From assembly GCA_900548085.1 (NCBI GenBank), contig URJF01000052.1, positions 1-9,762 of the forward strand: a DNA stretch of 9,762 bases, written 5' to 3'. Under the pieces are notes generated by a model. It was not told where the DNA came from, made no database searches, and saw only the letters and a list, made by a program, of their open reading frames with translations. Positions 1 to 6,625 of this stretch are shown one piece after another. The translations under genes and the position numbers were made by a program. The DNA is from an uncultured Oscillospiraceae bacterium (lineage in GTDB: Bacteria > Bacillota > Clostridia > Oscillospirales > Acutalibacteraceae). How positions within the stretch are numbered: the first letter of the stretch is position 1; each line of letters begins with the position of its first letter.

Positions 1-1926
1 CAGCGCGATCTGGCGCATATAGGTGGACTTACCTGCCATATTGGGGCCGGTGATAATGTCACATTTATTTTTCCCTTTATCCAAATATGTATCATTAGGG
101 ACAAACGGACCGCCGTCGAGAAGCGACTCAACAACAGGGTGCCTGCCGTCCTTTATTTCTATCACGCCGTCATCTGTAATCTGCGGACAGCAGTAATTGT
201 TTGTAAAAGCAACCTGAGCGAGAGATGCGAGCGAATCAAGGGTAGCAAGTGCTCTGGCAGTACGCTGAATACGCTCAACCTCATCGGCGATACGCTGACG
301 CACAGAATTGAAAACTTCATATTCCATGGCAACAACTCTGTCTTTAGCTCCGATAACCTTGCTCTCAATATCCTTAAGCTCCTGTGTGATATAACGCTCA
401 CAGTTAGTCAGTGTCTGCTTGCGAATATATGTATCGGGAACCATATCCTTGTAGGCATTTGTGACCTCTATAAAGTAGCCAAAGATCTTATTGTACGATA
501 CTCTCAGTTTTGGTATGCCTGTCTTTTCTTTTTCTCTGTTTTCGATAGTGGTAATAACGGAAGCTCCGTCATTTATTATGGCATTAAGCTCATCTATTTC
601 TTCATTAAATCCGGCTTTAATCATCTTGCCCTCACGGACGGACAGCGGCGGATTTTCTACTATAGCACTGTCGATAAGGTCTTTTACATCATCTAACAGG
701 TCAATGTCACTGTATATCGCCTTAAGCATAGAGGTTTTTTCCTCTGCGATTGCGCCCTTAATAACAGGCAGGTGTCCGATAGTGGAGGAAAGCGAACGCA
801 GTTCCTTAGCATTGGCTGTACCGTAAGCCACTCTGCTCATCAGTCGCTCAATATCATTTATTCCGCCAAGAGCGTCTCTAACCTCGTCACGAATCATACT
901 GTCATCTACCAAAGCTCCAACAGCATTTTGTCTCTTGGTTATCTGTGCAATGCTCAACAGCGGTCTTTCTATCCACGAGCGGAGCATGCGCTTGCCCATA
1001 GCGGTTTTTGTTTTGTCCATTATCCACAAAAGAGAGTGCTTTTTGTCTCCCGTCATCATTGAGCGAGTGAGTTCAAGATTCCTTCTGGCACTGATGTCGA
1101 GTGCCATATACTCTCCGTCGTCGTAATAATCCACCTCGCCGGGAGTCTCCAGGTGTTTTGTCTTTCGGTTAGTCTGCAAATACGCTATTACTGCACCCAA
1201 GGCACAAACAGCCGCTTTGCTGTGGCCTAAACCTAAGGAAGATATTTCTTCCTTTTTCATTGTTTGCAAAATCAAATCTGTGGATCGATTGAAGTCGAAA
1301 TCTCCGTCATCAAGTGTTTCGGTTTTTACATCGAGCCTCTCTGTAGCAAATCTGACTACCTTGTCAAATGTGGATGCGGCAGGATTAAGCAAAATCTCCT
1401 TTGGTGCATATGTGGAAAGCTGATTGATAATTTTTTCTTCTGCATTGTCACTGCCCACTGCGGTAATATGGAACTCGCCCGTAGACACATCTGCAAAGCA
1501 CACGCCGCTCTCGTTGGCGATATGACACACGGCACAGAGATAATTGTTTGTACCGTCGTCGAGAATACCGTTTTCGATAACTGTACCCGGAGTGATGACT
1601 CTTATGACATCTCTCTTGACTATGCCCTTTGCTGTGGCAGGATCCTCCAACTGCTCACAAATAGCCACCTTGTAGCCTCTTGACACAAGCTTGGCTATAT
1701 AGCTGTCGGCACTGTGGAATGGTACGCCGCACATGGGCGCTCTCTCCTCCTGACCGCAGTCTCTGCCTGTCAGGACTAAGTCCAGTTCTTCCGACGCTAC
1801 TTTTGCATCGTCAAAAAACATCTCATAAAAATCACCTAAGCGAAAGAACAACAGCACGCCGGGATATTCTTTTTTTATTTCAAAATACTGTTTCATCATC
1901 GGTGACAGTTCGCCTTTTTTAGCCAT
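1..1926 (-). CDS. mutS: DNA mismatch repair protein MutS, 3' end cut by the window edge
   Basis: MutS recognises mismatches and small loops in newly replicated DNA and recruits MutL through ATP-driven clamp formation. The frame is open for 642 codons from ATG at 1926 to the left edge. The N-terminus carries the mismatch-reading Phe-x-Glu in GDFYEMF (F33, E35), as in bacterial MutS1. The connector, lever and clamp domains follow. The ATPase domain begins near the edge, with Walker A GPNMAGKST at residues 627-635. Walker B, the dimer-composing signature and the C-terminal helix-turn-helix, about 220-250 residues in usual family members, lie outside the window. The F-x-E motif argues for MutS1 rather than MutS2. 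The start is fixed by the conserved MAKKGELSPMMKQY opening; the ribosome site (GAGAGTGAG) is modest. The gene is last of the visible miaB-led unit, 83 nt after the YlbF-family gene. mutL would be expected next, off the window. Confidence 0.97.
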   Translation of the reverse strand, partial: MAKKGELSPMMKQYFEIKKEYPGVLLFFRLGDFYEMFFDDAKVASEELDLVLTGRDCGQEERAPMCGVPFHSADSYIAKLVSRGYKVAICEQLEDPATAKGIVKRDVIRVITPGTVIENGILDDGTNNYLCAVCHIANESGVCFADVSTGEFHITAVGSDNAEEKIINQLSTYAPKEILLNPAASTFDKVVRFATERLDVKTETLDDGDFDFNRSTDLILQTMKKEEISSLGLGHSKAAVCALGAVIAYLQTNRKTKHLETPGEVDYYDDGEYMALDISARRNLELTRSMMTGDKKHSLLWIMDKTKTAMGKRMLRSWIERPLLSIAQITKRQNAVGALVDDSMIRDEVRDALGGINDIERLMSRVAYGTANAKELRSLSSTIGHLPVIKGAIAEEKTSMLKAIYSDIDLLDDVKDLIDSAIVENPPLSVREGKMIKAGFNEEIDELNAIINDGASVITTIENREKEKTGIPKLRVSYNKIFGYFIEVTNAYKDMVPDTYIRKQTLTNCERYITQELKDIESKVIGAKDRVVAMEYEVFNSVRQRIADEVERIQRTARALATLDSLASLAQVAFTNNYCCPQITDDGVIEIKDGRHPVVESLLDGGPFVPNDTYLDKGKNKCDIITGPNMAGKSTYMRQIAL

Positions 1927-2009
1927 TATTCTCACTCTCTTTCATCAATCAAATACATTCTCTCGGGCAAATTTGGGAAGACATATACTGCCTTCCCAAA
2001 TAATAAAAA
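1927..2009 (-). promoter_or_regulatory. Intergenic hairpin ahead of mutS
   Basis: The 83-nt gap between the YlbF-family stop and mutS holds a perfect-looking inverted repeat at 1971-2001. It has 13-bp arms around a 5-nt loop (1984-1988), built on TTTGGGAAG / CTTCCCAAA. The pair 1981:1991 is G-U in the minus-strand transcript but A-C on the plus strand, so the fold suits minus-strand RNA. On that strand it is followed by AAATTTGCCC rather than a U-tract, so it is not a textbook intrinsic terminator. A processing site, mRNA stabiliser or leaky terminator that lowers mutS expression relative to miaB are all possible. I see no convincing separate mutS promoter in the gap. Confidence 0.6.
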
Positions 2010-2420
2010 TCAGTGACAACCTCCGCAGGTGCTGCAATCGTGGGTGCACGCTTCCTGTGGGAGCTCGCAGGTAGCGGGATCCTGACCGTCAAAGAAAAGT
2101 CCAATCATACCGCTGATATACTGAGCCATCTGCTCCATCTCTGCAGCAGCAGCAGAATAATTCTTCATATTTTCGCCTTCCATAATCTTGTTATAGAGGT
2201 CCTGATACTGAGTCTGAAGCTCTGTGATTCTGTCCTGTGATGCTTCTTCGCCCTTTCCTGCTTCCTGCTGATATTTAAGTGAGAGAAGCTGCATCTCCTG
2301 CATCTGCTGCTGAAGAGCCTCGTCTCCGTCATTTGCTTTAGCGGCTGCTTGGAGAGCTGCAAATCTTTCATCTGCCTGGATTTCTTTGCCCAGTTCTCTA
2401 AGTGCTGATTCTAAACTCAT
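2010..2420 (-). CDS. YlbF/YmcA (Ric) family protein with Cys-rich C-terminal tail
   Basis: This 136-residue, mostly helical, charged and Gln-rich protein matches the YlbF/YmcA (com_ylbF, DUF964) family. In Bacillus subtilis, YlbF (RicF) and YmcA (RicA) join YaaT (RicT) in a complex that binds [4Fe-4S] clusters and influences RNase Y mRNA processing, sporulation, competence and biofilm formation. Residues 1-112 form the predicted helical bundle, including a short Ala run at about 90-93. The tail carries Cys at 118, 125, 129, 132 and 135, ending CSTCGGCH, a plausible Fe-S ligand set. The gene starts 1 nt after the miaB stop, with a Shine-Dalgarno AAAGGAA inside the miaB end, so the two are probably translationally linked. 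The position between miaB and mutS equals that of ymcA in Bacillus, so it is probably the RicA/YmcA counterpart, but I cannot separate YmcA from YlbF by eye. Confidence 0.85.
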   Translation of the reverse strand: MSLESALRELGKEIQADERFAALQAAAKANDGDEALQQQMQEMQLLSLKYQQEAGKGEEASQDRITELQTQYQDLYNKIMEGENMKNYSAAAAEMEQMAQYISGMIGLFFDGQDPATCELPQEACTHDCSTCGGCH

Positions 2421-2421
2421 A

Positions 2422-3846
2422 CTAATTCCTTTCTATTTCACCTTTCATAACATAGGTGAGCGGCTCGGTTACTTTTATTTTTTGAAATGTGCCGATGAGC
2501 CCCTCGTCACCTTCAAATTCTATAATCAAATTGCCATCTGTTCTTGCGGCAAGATAATTATCACCTGTTTTGCCTTTGCCAAACACAAAGCACTTGAATG
2601 TCTTACCCTTATGGAGTGCCATCTGCTGTGCCGAAATTTCTTTTTGCACAGCGAGCAGCTCTCTGAGCCACTTGGATTTTTCTTCGTACGGCACCGGATC
2701 GTCCATCTTTGCCGCCGGAGTACCTACTCTCGGCGAATAAATAAATGTAAATAAGCTGGTTGCCCCGATTTCTTTTACTAAAGATACAGTGTCCAAAAAC
2801 TCCTCGTATGTCTCTCCGGGAAAGCCTACGATAATATCGCTGGTAATGGACAGCTCGTCACCCATAAGCTCCTTTGCATAATTTATCAGATCGAGATAAT
2901 GCTCCCTGGTGTAGCTCCTGTTCATAGCCTTAAGCACTCGATTGTTTCCGCTCTGGAACGGTAGGTGGAGATGAGTGGCAACCTTATCGCATTCTGCCAT
3001 AGTCTCCAAAAGTTCCTTTGTGCAGTCCTTAGGGTGACTGGTCATAAATCTGATTCTAAAATCGCCGTGCAAGTCGTTCAGCATCCTGAGCAGCTGCGAA
3101 AATGTTACCTTAGGCTCTAAATCTTTTCCGTAAGAATTTACATTTTGACCTAAGAGAGTAATCTCTTTGTAGCCCTCATCTACCAAAGTCTTGAACTCAG
3201 CTATAACATCTTCTGCCTGTCTGCTGCGCTCTCTGCCACGAACATATGGTACAACACAGTATGAACAAAAATTGTTGCACCCATACATTATGGGTATCCA
3301 TGCTTTCTTTTCGCTGTCTCTCTTTACCGGAATACCTTCGGCAATAACGCCGTCAACATTGGGAAGTTCAAAAACTCTTTTTCGACGGGTAAGTGCTGTG
3401 TAAACTAACTCCGGCACCTTGTGCACAACGTGAGTGCCGAACACTAAATCCACAAACGGGAATGACTCCTTAATCTTTTCGGCAATGTGTTTTTGTTGCA
3501 TCATACAACCGCAAAGTGCAATAATGACATCGGGATTTTGGAGCTTATATTTTTTTAGCGCACCGACATTGCCGAACACTCTGTCTTCGGCGTGTTCACG
3601 CACGGCGCAGGTGTTAAAAATAACGAGCTTAGCCTTCATTCTGTCATCGGTAAAACCGTATCCCATATCGGACAACATACCCTTTATGTGCTCACTGTCG
3701 GCTACATTCTGCTGACAGCCGTAGGTGACCACACAAGCCAAAGGCTGAAAATCATATCTTTCATTCAGTAACGCCTCTGTCTTTTTTGCAAATTCACGCT
3801 GCCTGTCCAATTCTTGGGGCGTAATTCTTTTGATATTAACAGCCAT
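2422..3846 (-). CDS. miaB: tRNA-2-methylthio-N6-dimethylallyladenosine synthase MiaB
   Basis: MiaB is a radical-SAM methylthiotransferase that converts i6A37 to ms2i6A37 in tRNAs reading UNN codons, using two [4Fe-4S] clusters and two SAM molecules. The 474-residue protein has all three family domains. The N-terminal UPF0004 domain has its three cluster Cys at C44 (YGCQQN), C80 (NTCAVRE) and C114 (LCGCM). The radical-SAM core has CxxxCxxC at C190, C194 and C197, followed by VVPYVRGRERSR, which is typical of MiaB. A C-terminal TRAM RNA-binding domain lies at roughly 408-468. The QQN signature and overall fit favour MiaB over RimO or MtaB. The start ATG has an AGGAGG site at 3854-3859, 7 nt upstream. 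The gene leads the miaB - YlbF-family - mutS unit and has a good promoter at 3916-3944. Confidence 0.97.
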   Translation of the reverse strand: MAVNIKRITPQELDRQREFAKKTEALLNERYDFQPLACVVTYGCQQNVADSEHIKGMLSDMGYGFTDDRMKAKLVIFNTCAVREHAEDRVFGNVGALKKYKLQNPDVIIALCGCMMQQKHIAEKIKESFPFVDLVFGTHVVHKVPELVYTALTRRKRVFELPNVDGVIAEGIPVKRDSEKKAWIPIMYGCNNFCSYCVVPYVRGRERSRQAEDVIAEFKTLVDEGYKEITLLGQNVNSYGKDLEPKVTFSQLLRMLNDLHGDFRIRFMTSHPKDCTKELLETMAECDKVATHLHLPFQSGNNRVLKAMNRSYTREHYLDLINYAKELMGDELSITSDIIVGFPGETYEEFLDTVSLVKEIGATSLFTFIYSPRVGTPAAKMDDPVPYEEKSKWLRELLAVQKEISAQQMALHKGKTFKCFVFGKGKTGDNYLAARTDGNLIIEFEGDEGLIGTFQKIKVTEPLTYVMKGEIERN

Positions 3847-3853
3847 AGGCGCA

Positions 3854-3859
3854 CCTCCT
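3854..3859 (-). promoter_or_regulatory. Ribosome binding site of miaB
   Basis: A perfect AGGAGG core on the minus strand sits 7 nt before the miaB ATG. It fixes that start and implies strong translation initiation. Confidence 0.85.
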
Positions 3860-3915
3860 GAGTAAATCTAAGCCGCAATTTCGTTCGGAATCAGGCTCGG
3901 GTAATCATCTTTACA

Positions 3916-3944
3916 ATTATACCAAATAAAAAAAATATATTCAA
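3916..3944 (-). promoter_or_regulatory. Predicted sigma-A promoter of the miaB unit
   Basis: On the minus strand, -35 TTGAAT (3939-3944) and -10 TATAAT (3916-3921) are 17 bp apart, and TGG directly precedes the -10 (an extended -10). Transcription would start near 3909, giving a leader of about 63 nt. The DNA upstream of the -35 (3945-3976) is pure A/T, as in an UP element. Chance matches are easy in DNA this A/T-rich, but the spacing, perfect -10 and TG extension together are persuasive. Confidence 0.7.
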
Positions 3945-3976
3945 TATTAAATATTATAAATATATTAAATAATTTA
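3924..3976. other. A/T tract in the miaB/malQ divergent region
   Basis: These 53 bp contain a single C (3942) and no G. They include two AATATT palindromes separated by one base (3943-3948 and 3950-3955). The tract lies between the two divergent promoters, directly upstream of the miaB -35. It could be a curved or easily melted UP-like element for miaB. I see no binding site for a known regulator and no catabolite-responsive element. Confidence 0.5.
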
Positions 3977-4014
3977 GTGTTAATTTGTGTATTTTTTCCG
4001 AACAAGGCGGGCGG

Positions 4015-4043
4015 TTGATTTTTTTTGCATATAGTGGTATCAT
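4015..4043 (+). promoter_or_regulatory. Predicted sigma-A promoter of malQ
   Basis: A -35 TTGATT (4015-4020) and a -10 TATCAT (4038-4043) are separated by 17 bp, with TGG just before the -10 (extended -10). Transcription would start around 4050, leaving a leader of about 20 nt that carries only the ribosome site AAGGGAG (4058-4064), 6 nt before the ATG. The short leader leaves no room for a riboswitch. Confidence 0.7.
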
Positions 4044-4070
4044 TTTTGAAAAAACACAAGGGAGATAAAT

Positions 4071-5594
4071 ATGCTGAAAAAGAGAGGAGCAGGTGTACTG
4101 CTGCACATCAGTTCTTTGCCGTCACCATACGGAATAGGTGTCTTTGATGAAAATGCAAAGCATTTTGCAGACAGGATTGCAGAGATGGGGTTCACATATT
4201 GGCAGGTTCTGCCGCTGTGTCCTACGGACGACTCAGGCTCGCCCTACTGCTCGCCGTCGGCTTTCGCCGGAAACTATATGTTCATAGACCCTAAACAGCT
4301 CAAAGATATGGGGCTCGTGACCAATGACGATGTGAACGACAACATATTTGACGGCACACCATACACGGCACAATTTGAATTTGCAAAAGAGCACCGACTC
4401 AAGTTGCTTAAAAAAGCATTTTTGGGTATTGACGAAAACTTAGCAAAAAAAATAAAAGAATTTGAACTAAATAATCCTTGGTTGACTGATTACTCACTGT
4501 ATATGGCAATAAAAGAAATCGAGAACGAAAAGCCATGGTGGGAATGGAGCGATGAGCACGCTCACTACTATCGCTGTATCGAGGACATATATTCCTACGA
4601 GGACAAGGCGGCATTTTGGAAATTCGTACAGTACATATTCTACAAGCAATGGAACGGAATAAAAAAATATGCCAACCAAAAGGGCATAGCAATAATAGGC
4701 GATATGCCCATATATGTAGCTATGGACAGCGTGGATGTATGGAGCAATCTGCCGATGTTCTTAATTGACGAAAAAACGCTGAAAACAGAAAAAGTAGCCG
4801 GTGTTCCGCCGGATTATTTCAGCGAGGACGGACAGCTTTGGGGCAATCCGATTTATGATTGGAAGTCTATGAAAAAAGATAGCTACGGCTGGTGGCTTAT
4901 GCGCCTTGAACAGTCACTGAAAACCTATGATACAGTGAGAATAGACCATTTCAGAGCCTTTGCGTCATATTGGGAAATCCCTGCTGACAGCGACACTGCC
5001 AAGGTAGGCGAATGGGCGGACGGTCCCGGTATGGATTTGTTCAGCACCGTGTTTGAAAAATTCGGCAATGATGTGCCTATAATAGCCGAAGATTTAGGCG
5101 TTTTCGGCGAAGATGTAGTCAGACTTTTGGAGGACACACATTTTCCGGGAATGAAGGTAATTCAGTTTGGGTTTGACCCCAACTCAGACTCCTCTCACCT
5201 GCCGCATAACGCAGATAAAAACAGCATAAACTATGTGGGTACACACGACAACAACACTCTCCTCGGCTGGCTGTGGGAAGCCTCTGAGGAAGAAAGAAAA
5301 TTTGCTCTCGATTACTGTCATTTCAAAGGCGATAATTGGGGTGAGGGCGGCTACTATTCACACTCCTGCCGTTCAATAATCGAGGCTGTATGGCAAAGTG
5401 CATCTAACCTCGCAATAATATCTCTGCAGGATATGTGTGGTTTCGGCTCGGACGCAAGAATGAATATGCCCGGTGTAGCAGAAAAGAATTGGCGATTCAG
5501 AACCACAACAGAAACTATCGACAATATCGACCGAGATTATTTCATCCACATTAACTCAATGTACAGGCGAATGTACCCTGCATTTGAAAAATAA
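4071..5594 (+). CDS. malQ: 4-alpha-glucanotransferase (amylomaltase), GH77
   Basis: MalQ is a cytosolic enzyme that transfers alpha-1,4-glucan segments between maltodextrins, releasing glucose and longer chains for phosphorylase; it acts in maltodextrin, starch or glycogen use. The 507-residue length is normal for bacterial amylomaltase. The three catalytic carboxylates align with those of Thermus MalQ: nucleophile D292 in VRIDHFRAF, acid/base E340 in IIAEDLG, and stabiliser D393 in GTHDNNT. The N-terminal RGAGVLLHISSLPSPYGIG motif and the active-site loop around GVPPDYFSEDGQLWGNP are also typical. No signal peptide is present. The start is fixed by the AAGGGAG site and the conserved N-terminus. 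The gene stands alone: divergent from miaB with its own promoter, and closed by a terminator 1 nt after the stop. No maltose transporter, phosphorylase or regulator is visible nearby. Confidence 0.97.
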   Translation: MLKKRGAGVLLHISSLPSPYGIGVFDENAKHFADRIAEMGFTYWQVLPLCPTDDSGSPYCSPSAFAGNYMFIDPKQLKDMGLVTNDDVNDNIFDGTPYTAQFEFAKEHRLKLLKKAFLGIDENLAKKIKEFELNNPWLTDYSLYMAIKEIENEKPWWEWSDEHAHYYRCIEDIYSYEDKAAFWKFVQYIFYKQWNGIKKYANQKGIAIIGDMPIYVAMDSVDVWSNLPMFLIDEKTLKTEKVAGVPPDYFSEDGQLWGNPIYDWKSMKKDSYGWWLMRLEQSLKTYDTVRIDHFRAFASYWEIPADSDTAKVGEWADGPGMDLFSTVFEKFGNDVPIIAEDLGVFGEDVVRLLEDTHFPGMKVIQFGFDPNSDSSHLPHNADKNSINYVGTHDNNTLLGWLWEASEEERKFALDYCHFKGDNWGEGGYYSHSCRSIIEAVWQSASNLAIISLQDMCGFGSDARMNMPGVAEKNWRFRTTTETIDNIDRDYFIHINSMYRRMYPAFEK

Positions 5595-5595
5595 A

Positions 5596-5638
5596 AAAGC
5601 GGCGAGCACTATACGCTAAGTATAATGTTCGCCGCTTT
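5596..5638. terminator. Bidirectional intrinsic terminator between malQ and the lipid kinase gene
   Basis: Two 19-nt arms (5596-5614 and 5620-5638) flank a 5-nt loop. The arms are built on AAAGCGGCGA / TCGCCGCTTT, with one G-U and one A-C position on either strand. The hairpin is followed by TTTATTTTAT on the plus strand and by TTTTTTATTTTT on the minus strand. It lies between the malQ stop (5594) and the stop of the convergent lipid kinase gene (5645), so it can end both transcripts. The minus-strand U-tract is the stronger. Confidence 0.9.
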
Positions 5639-5644
5639 ATTTTA

Positions 5645-6604
5645 TCAATCTTTTATGAAACATATTTTTAATGATTTAGGCAAAACCTTAAAATTAACTT
5701 CGCTGTAATCAAAGTTTTCGCCGTCACAATTACCTAAGAGAGCTGAGCCGTCACTCATCCAAATTCTGCCTGATTTCACATATGCATTGGTACAAAGTGA
5801 GCAGGTTTTCTGATTAGCCTCGCCCTTAGAATATTTGACGATAAGCGGTACCGCCTTAACAAATGACATTCCGTCAAACATAGCAAGGTCCACTAACCCG
5901 TCGTCCAGCTTTGAGTCAGGTGCAGGACAAAATCCGCCGCCGTAATAGCTGGCGTTGCATATAGCCATAAGAGCGTAGTCTTTATTATCACAAGCAAGTA
6001 TGTAATCCTCTCCTGTATCGAGGTTTACACAGTTCAGTTCATAACTGATTGTATAGTGGAGGGGCTTAGTCAAAACAGGAACGACAGCAATGTTATATGC
6101 CTGATGTCCCAAAAGCGGCACTTTGCCGGCAATTTTTCTGCCGATTGTCTCTACTATGGTGTCTAAGCCGTAAGACATAACATTTACGCATTTTTCGCCG
6201 TTATAATCTATCAAATCAATAGGCTTCACATCGTACTTCAGCTTTCCGTTATAAAAGCCGAAAGCCTTGATAACATTCTCTTCATTTATCTTTTTTGTGC
6301 CATAGATCTTTTTTGCAAAGTCGTTGCCCGTACCCAGCGGAAGAATCATGACCGGGGTATCCGTGCCGCACAATCCGTTAGCCACCTCATGCACAGTACC
6401 GTCACCGCCACAGCAAACGATAACACAGTCGGAGCCGTACTTTTTGCTGTACTCCTCCGAAATTCTTTGTGCATCTCCCTGAGCGTGAGTGACCTCCAAT
6501 ATCATATCGTCATCCAACAAACGAAAAGTAGATTTTATTCTTGAAAAAATTTTCACTTTGTCATCATTGCCCGAAATCGGGTTGATAATAAAAACATATT
6601 TCAT
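5645..6604 (-). CDS. Diacylglycerol kinase-family lipid kinase (YegS/BmrU-like)
   Basis: This is a soluble lipid kinase of the DAGK catalytic-domain family (DgkB, YegS, BmrU). Members phosphorylate diacylglycerol or related lipids with ATP at the membrane face, and DgkB recycles diacylglycerol from lipoteichoic acid synthesis. The 319-residue length is typical. The N-terminal IINPISG strand-loop (6-12) begins the nucleotide-binding fold. GGDGT (66-70) followed by VHEVANGL is the ATP-binding signature, and LPLGTGNDFA (88-97) is the second conserved block. The C-terminal half is the beta-sandwich domain with the conserved YYGGGFCPAP...DDGLVDL region (about 215-240). Which lipid is used cannot be told from sequence. 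ATG has AGAGGA 6 nt upstream. The gene lies 21 nt after the galactokinase-family gene and is last in the four-gene unit, just before the terminator. Confidence 0.9.
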   Translation of the reverse strand: MKYVFIINPISGNDDKVKIFSRIKSTFRLLDDDMILEVTHAQGDAQRISEEYSKKYGSDCVIVCCGGDGTVHEVANGLCGTDTPVMILPLGTGNDFAKKIYGTKKINEENVIKAFGFYNGKLKYDVKPIDLIDYNGEKCVNVMSYGLDTIVETIGRKIAGKVPLLGHQAYNIAVVPVLTKPLHYTISYELNCVNLDTGEDYILACDNKDYALMAICNASYYGGGFCPAPDSKLDDGLVDLAMFDGMSFVKAVPLIVKYSKGEANQKTCSLCTNAYVKSGRIWMSDGSALLGNCDGENFDYSEVNFKVLPKSLKICFIKD

Positions 6605-6625
6605 AATAACTCCTCTTTTTTATGT

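Noticed and set aside
139..696. A 185-codon plus-strand open frame
   Set aside because: It lies antisense within mutS, whose frame is continuous and clearly recognisable, and its translation has no domain character.
1932..1958. An 8-codon frame (M-Y-L-I-D-E-R-E) ending just before mutS
   Set aside because: It lacks a good ribosome site, and a frame this short is expected by chance. A leader peptide role has no support.
2142..2156. CAG trinucleotide run in the YlbF-family gene
   Set aside because: Only about four units; it encodes a short Ala run in a helical protein and is not a meaningful repeat array.
3847..3909. Possible riboswitch or attenuator in the miaB leader
   Set aside because: The leader is only about 63 nt, and the only pairing seen (AGCC with GGCT) is too short to matter.
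3868..4059. A 63-codon minus-strand open frame across the miaB/malQ gap
   Set aside because: It spans both promoters, is rich in Asn, Ile, Phe and Lys as expected from A/T-rich non-coding DNA, and resembles no family I know.
4021..4070. Catabolite-responsive or MalR-type operator for malQ
   Set aside because: I searched by eye upstream of and around the malQ promoter and found no palindrome resembling these sites.
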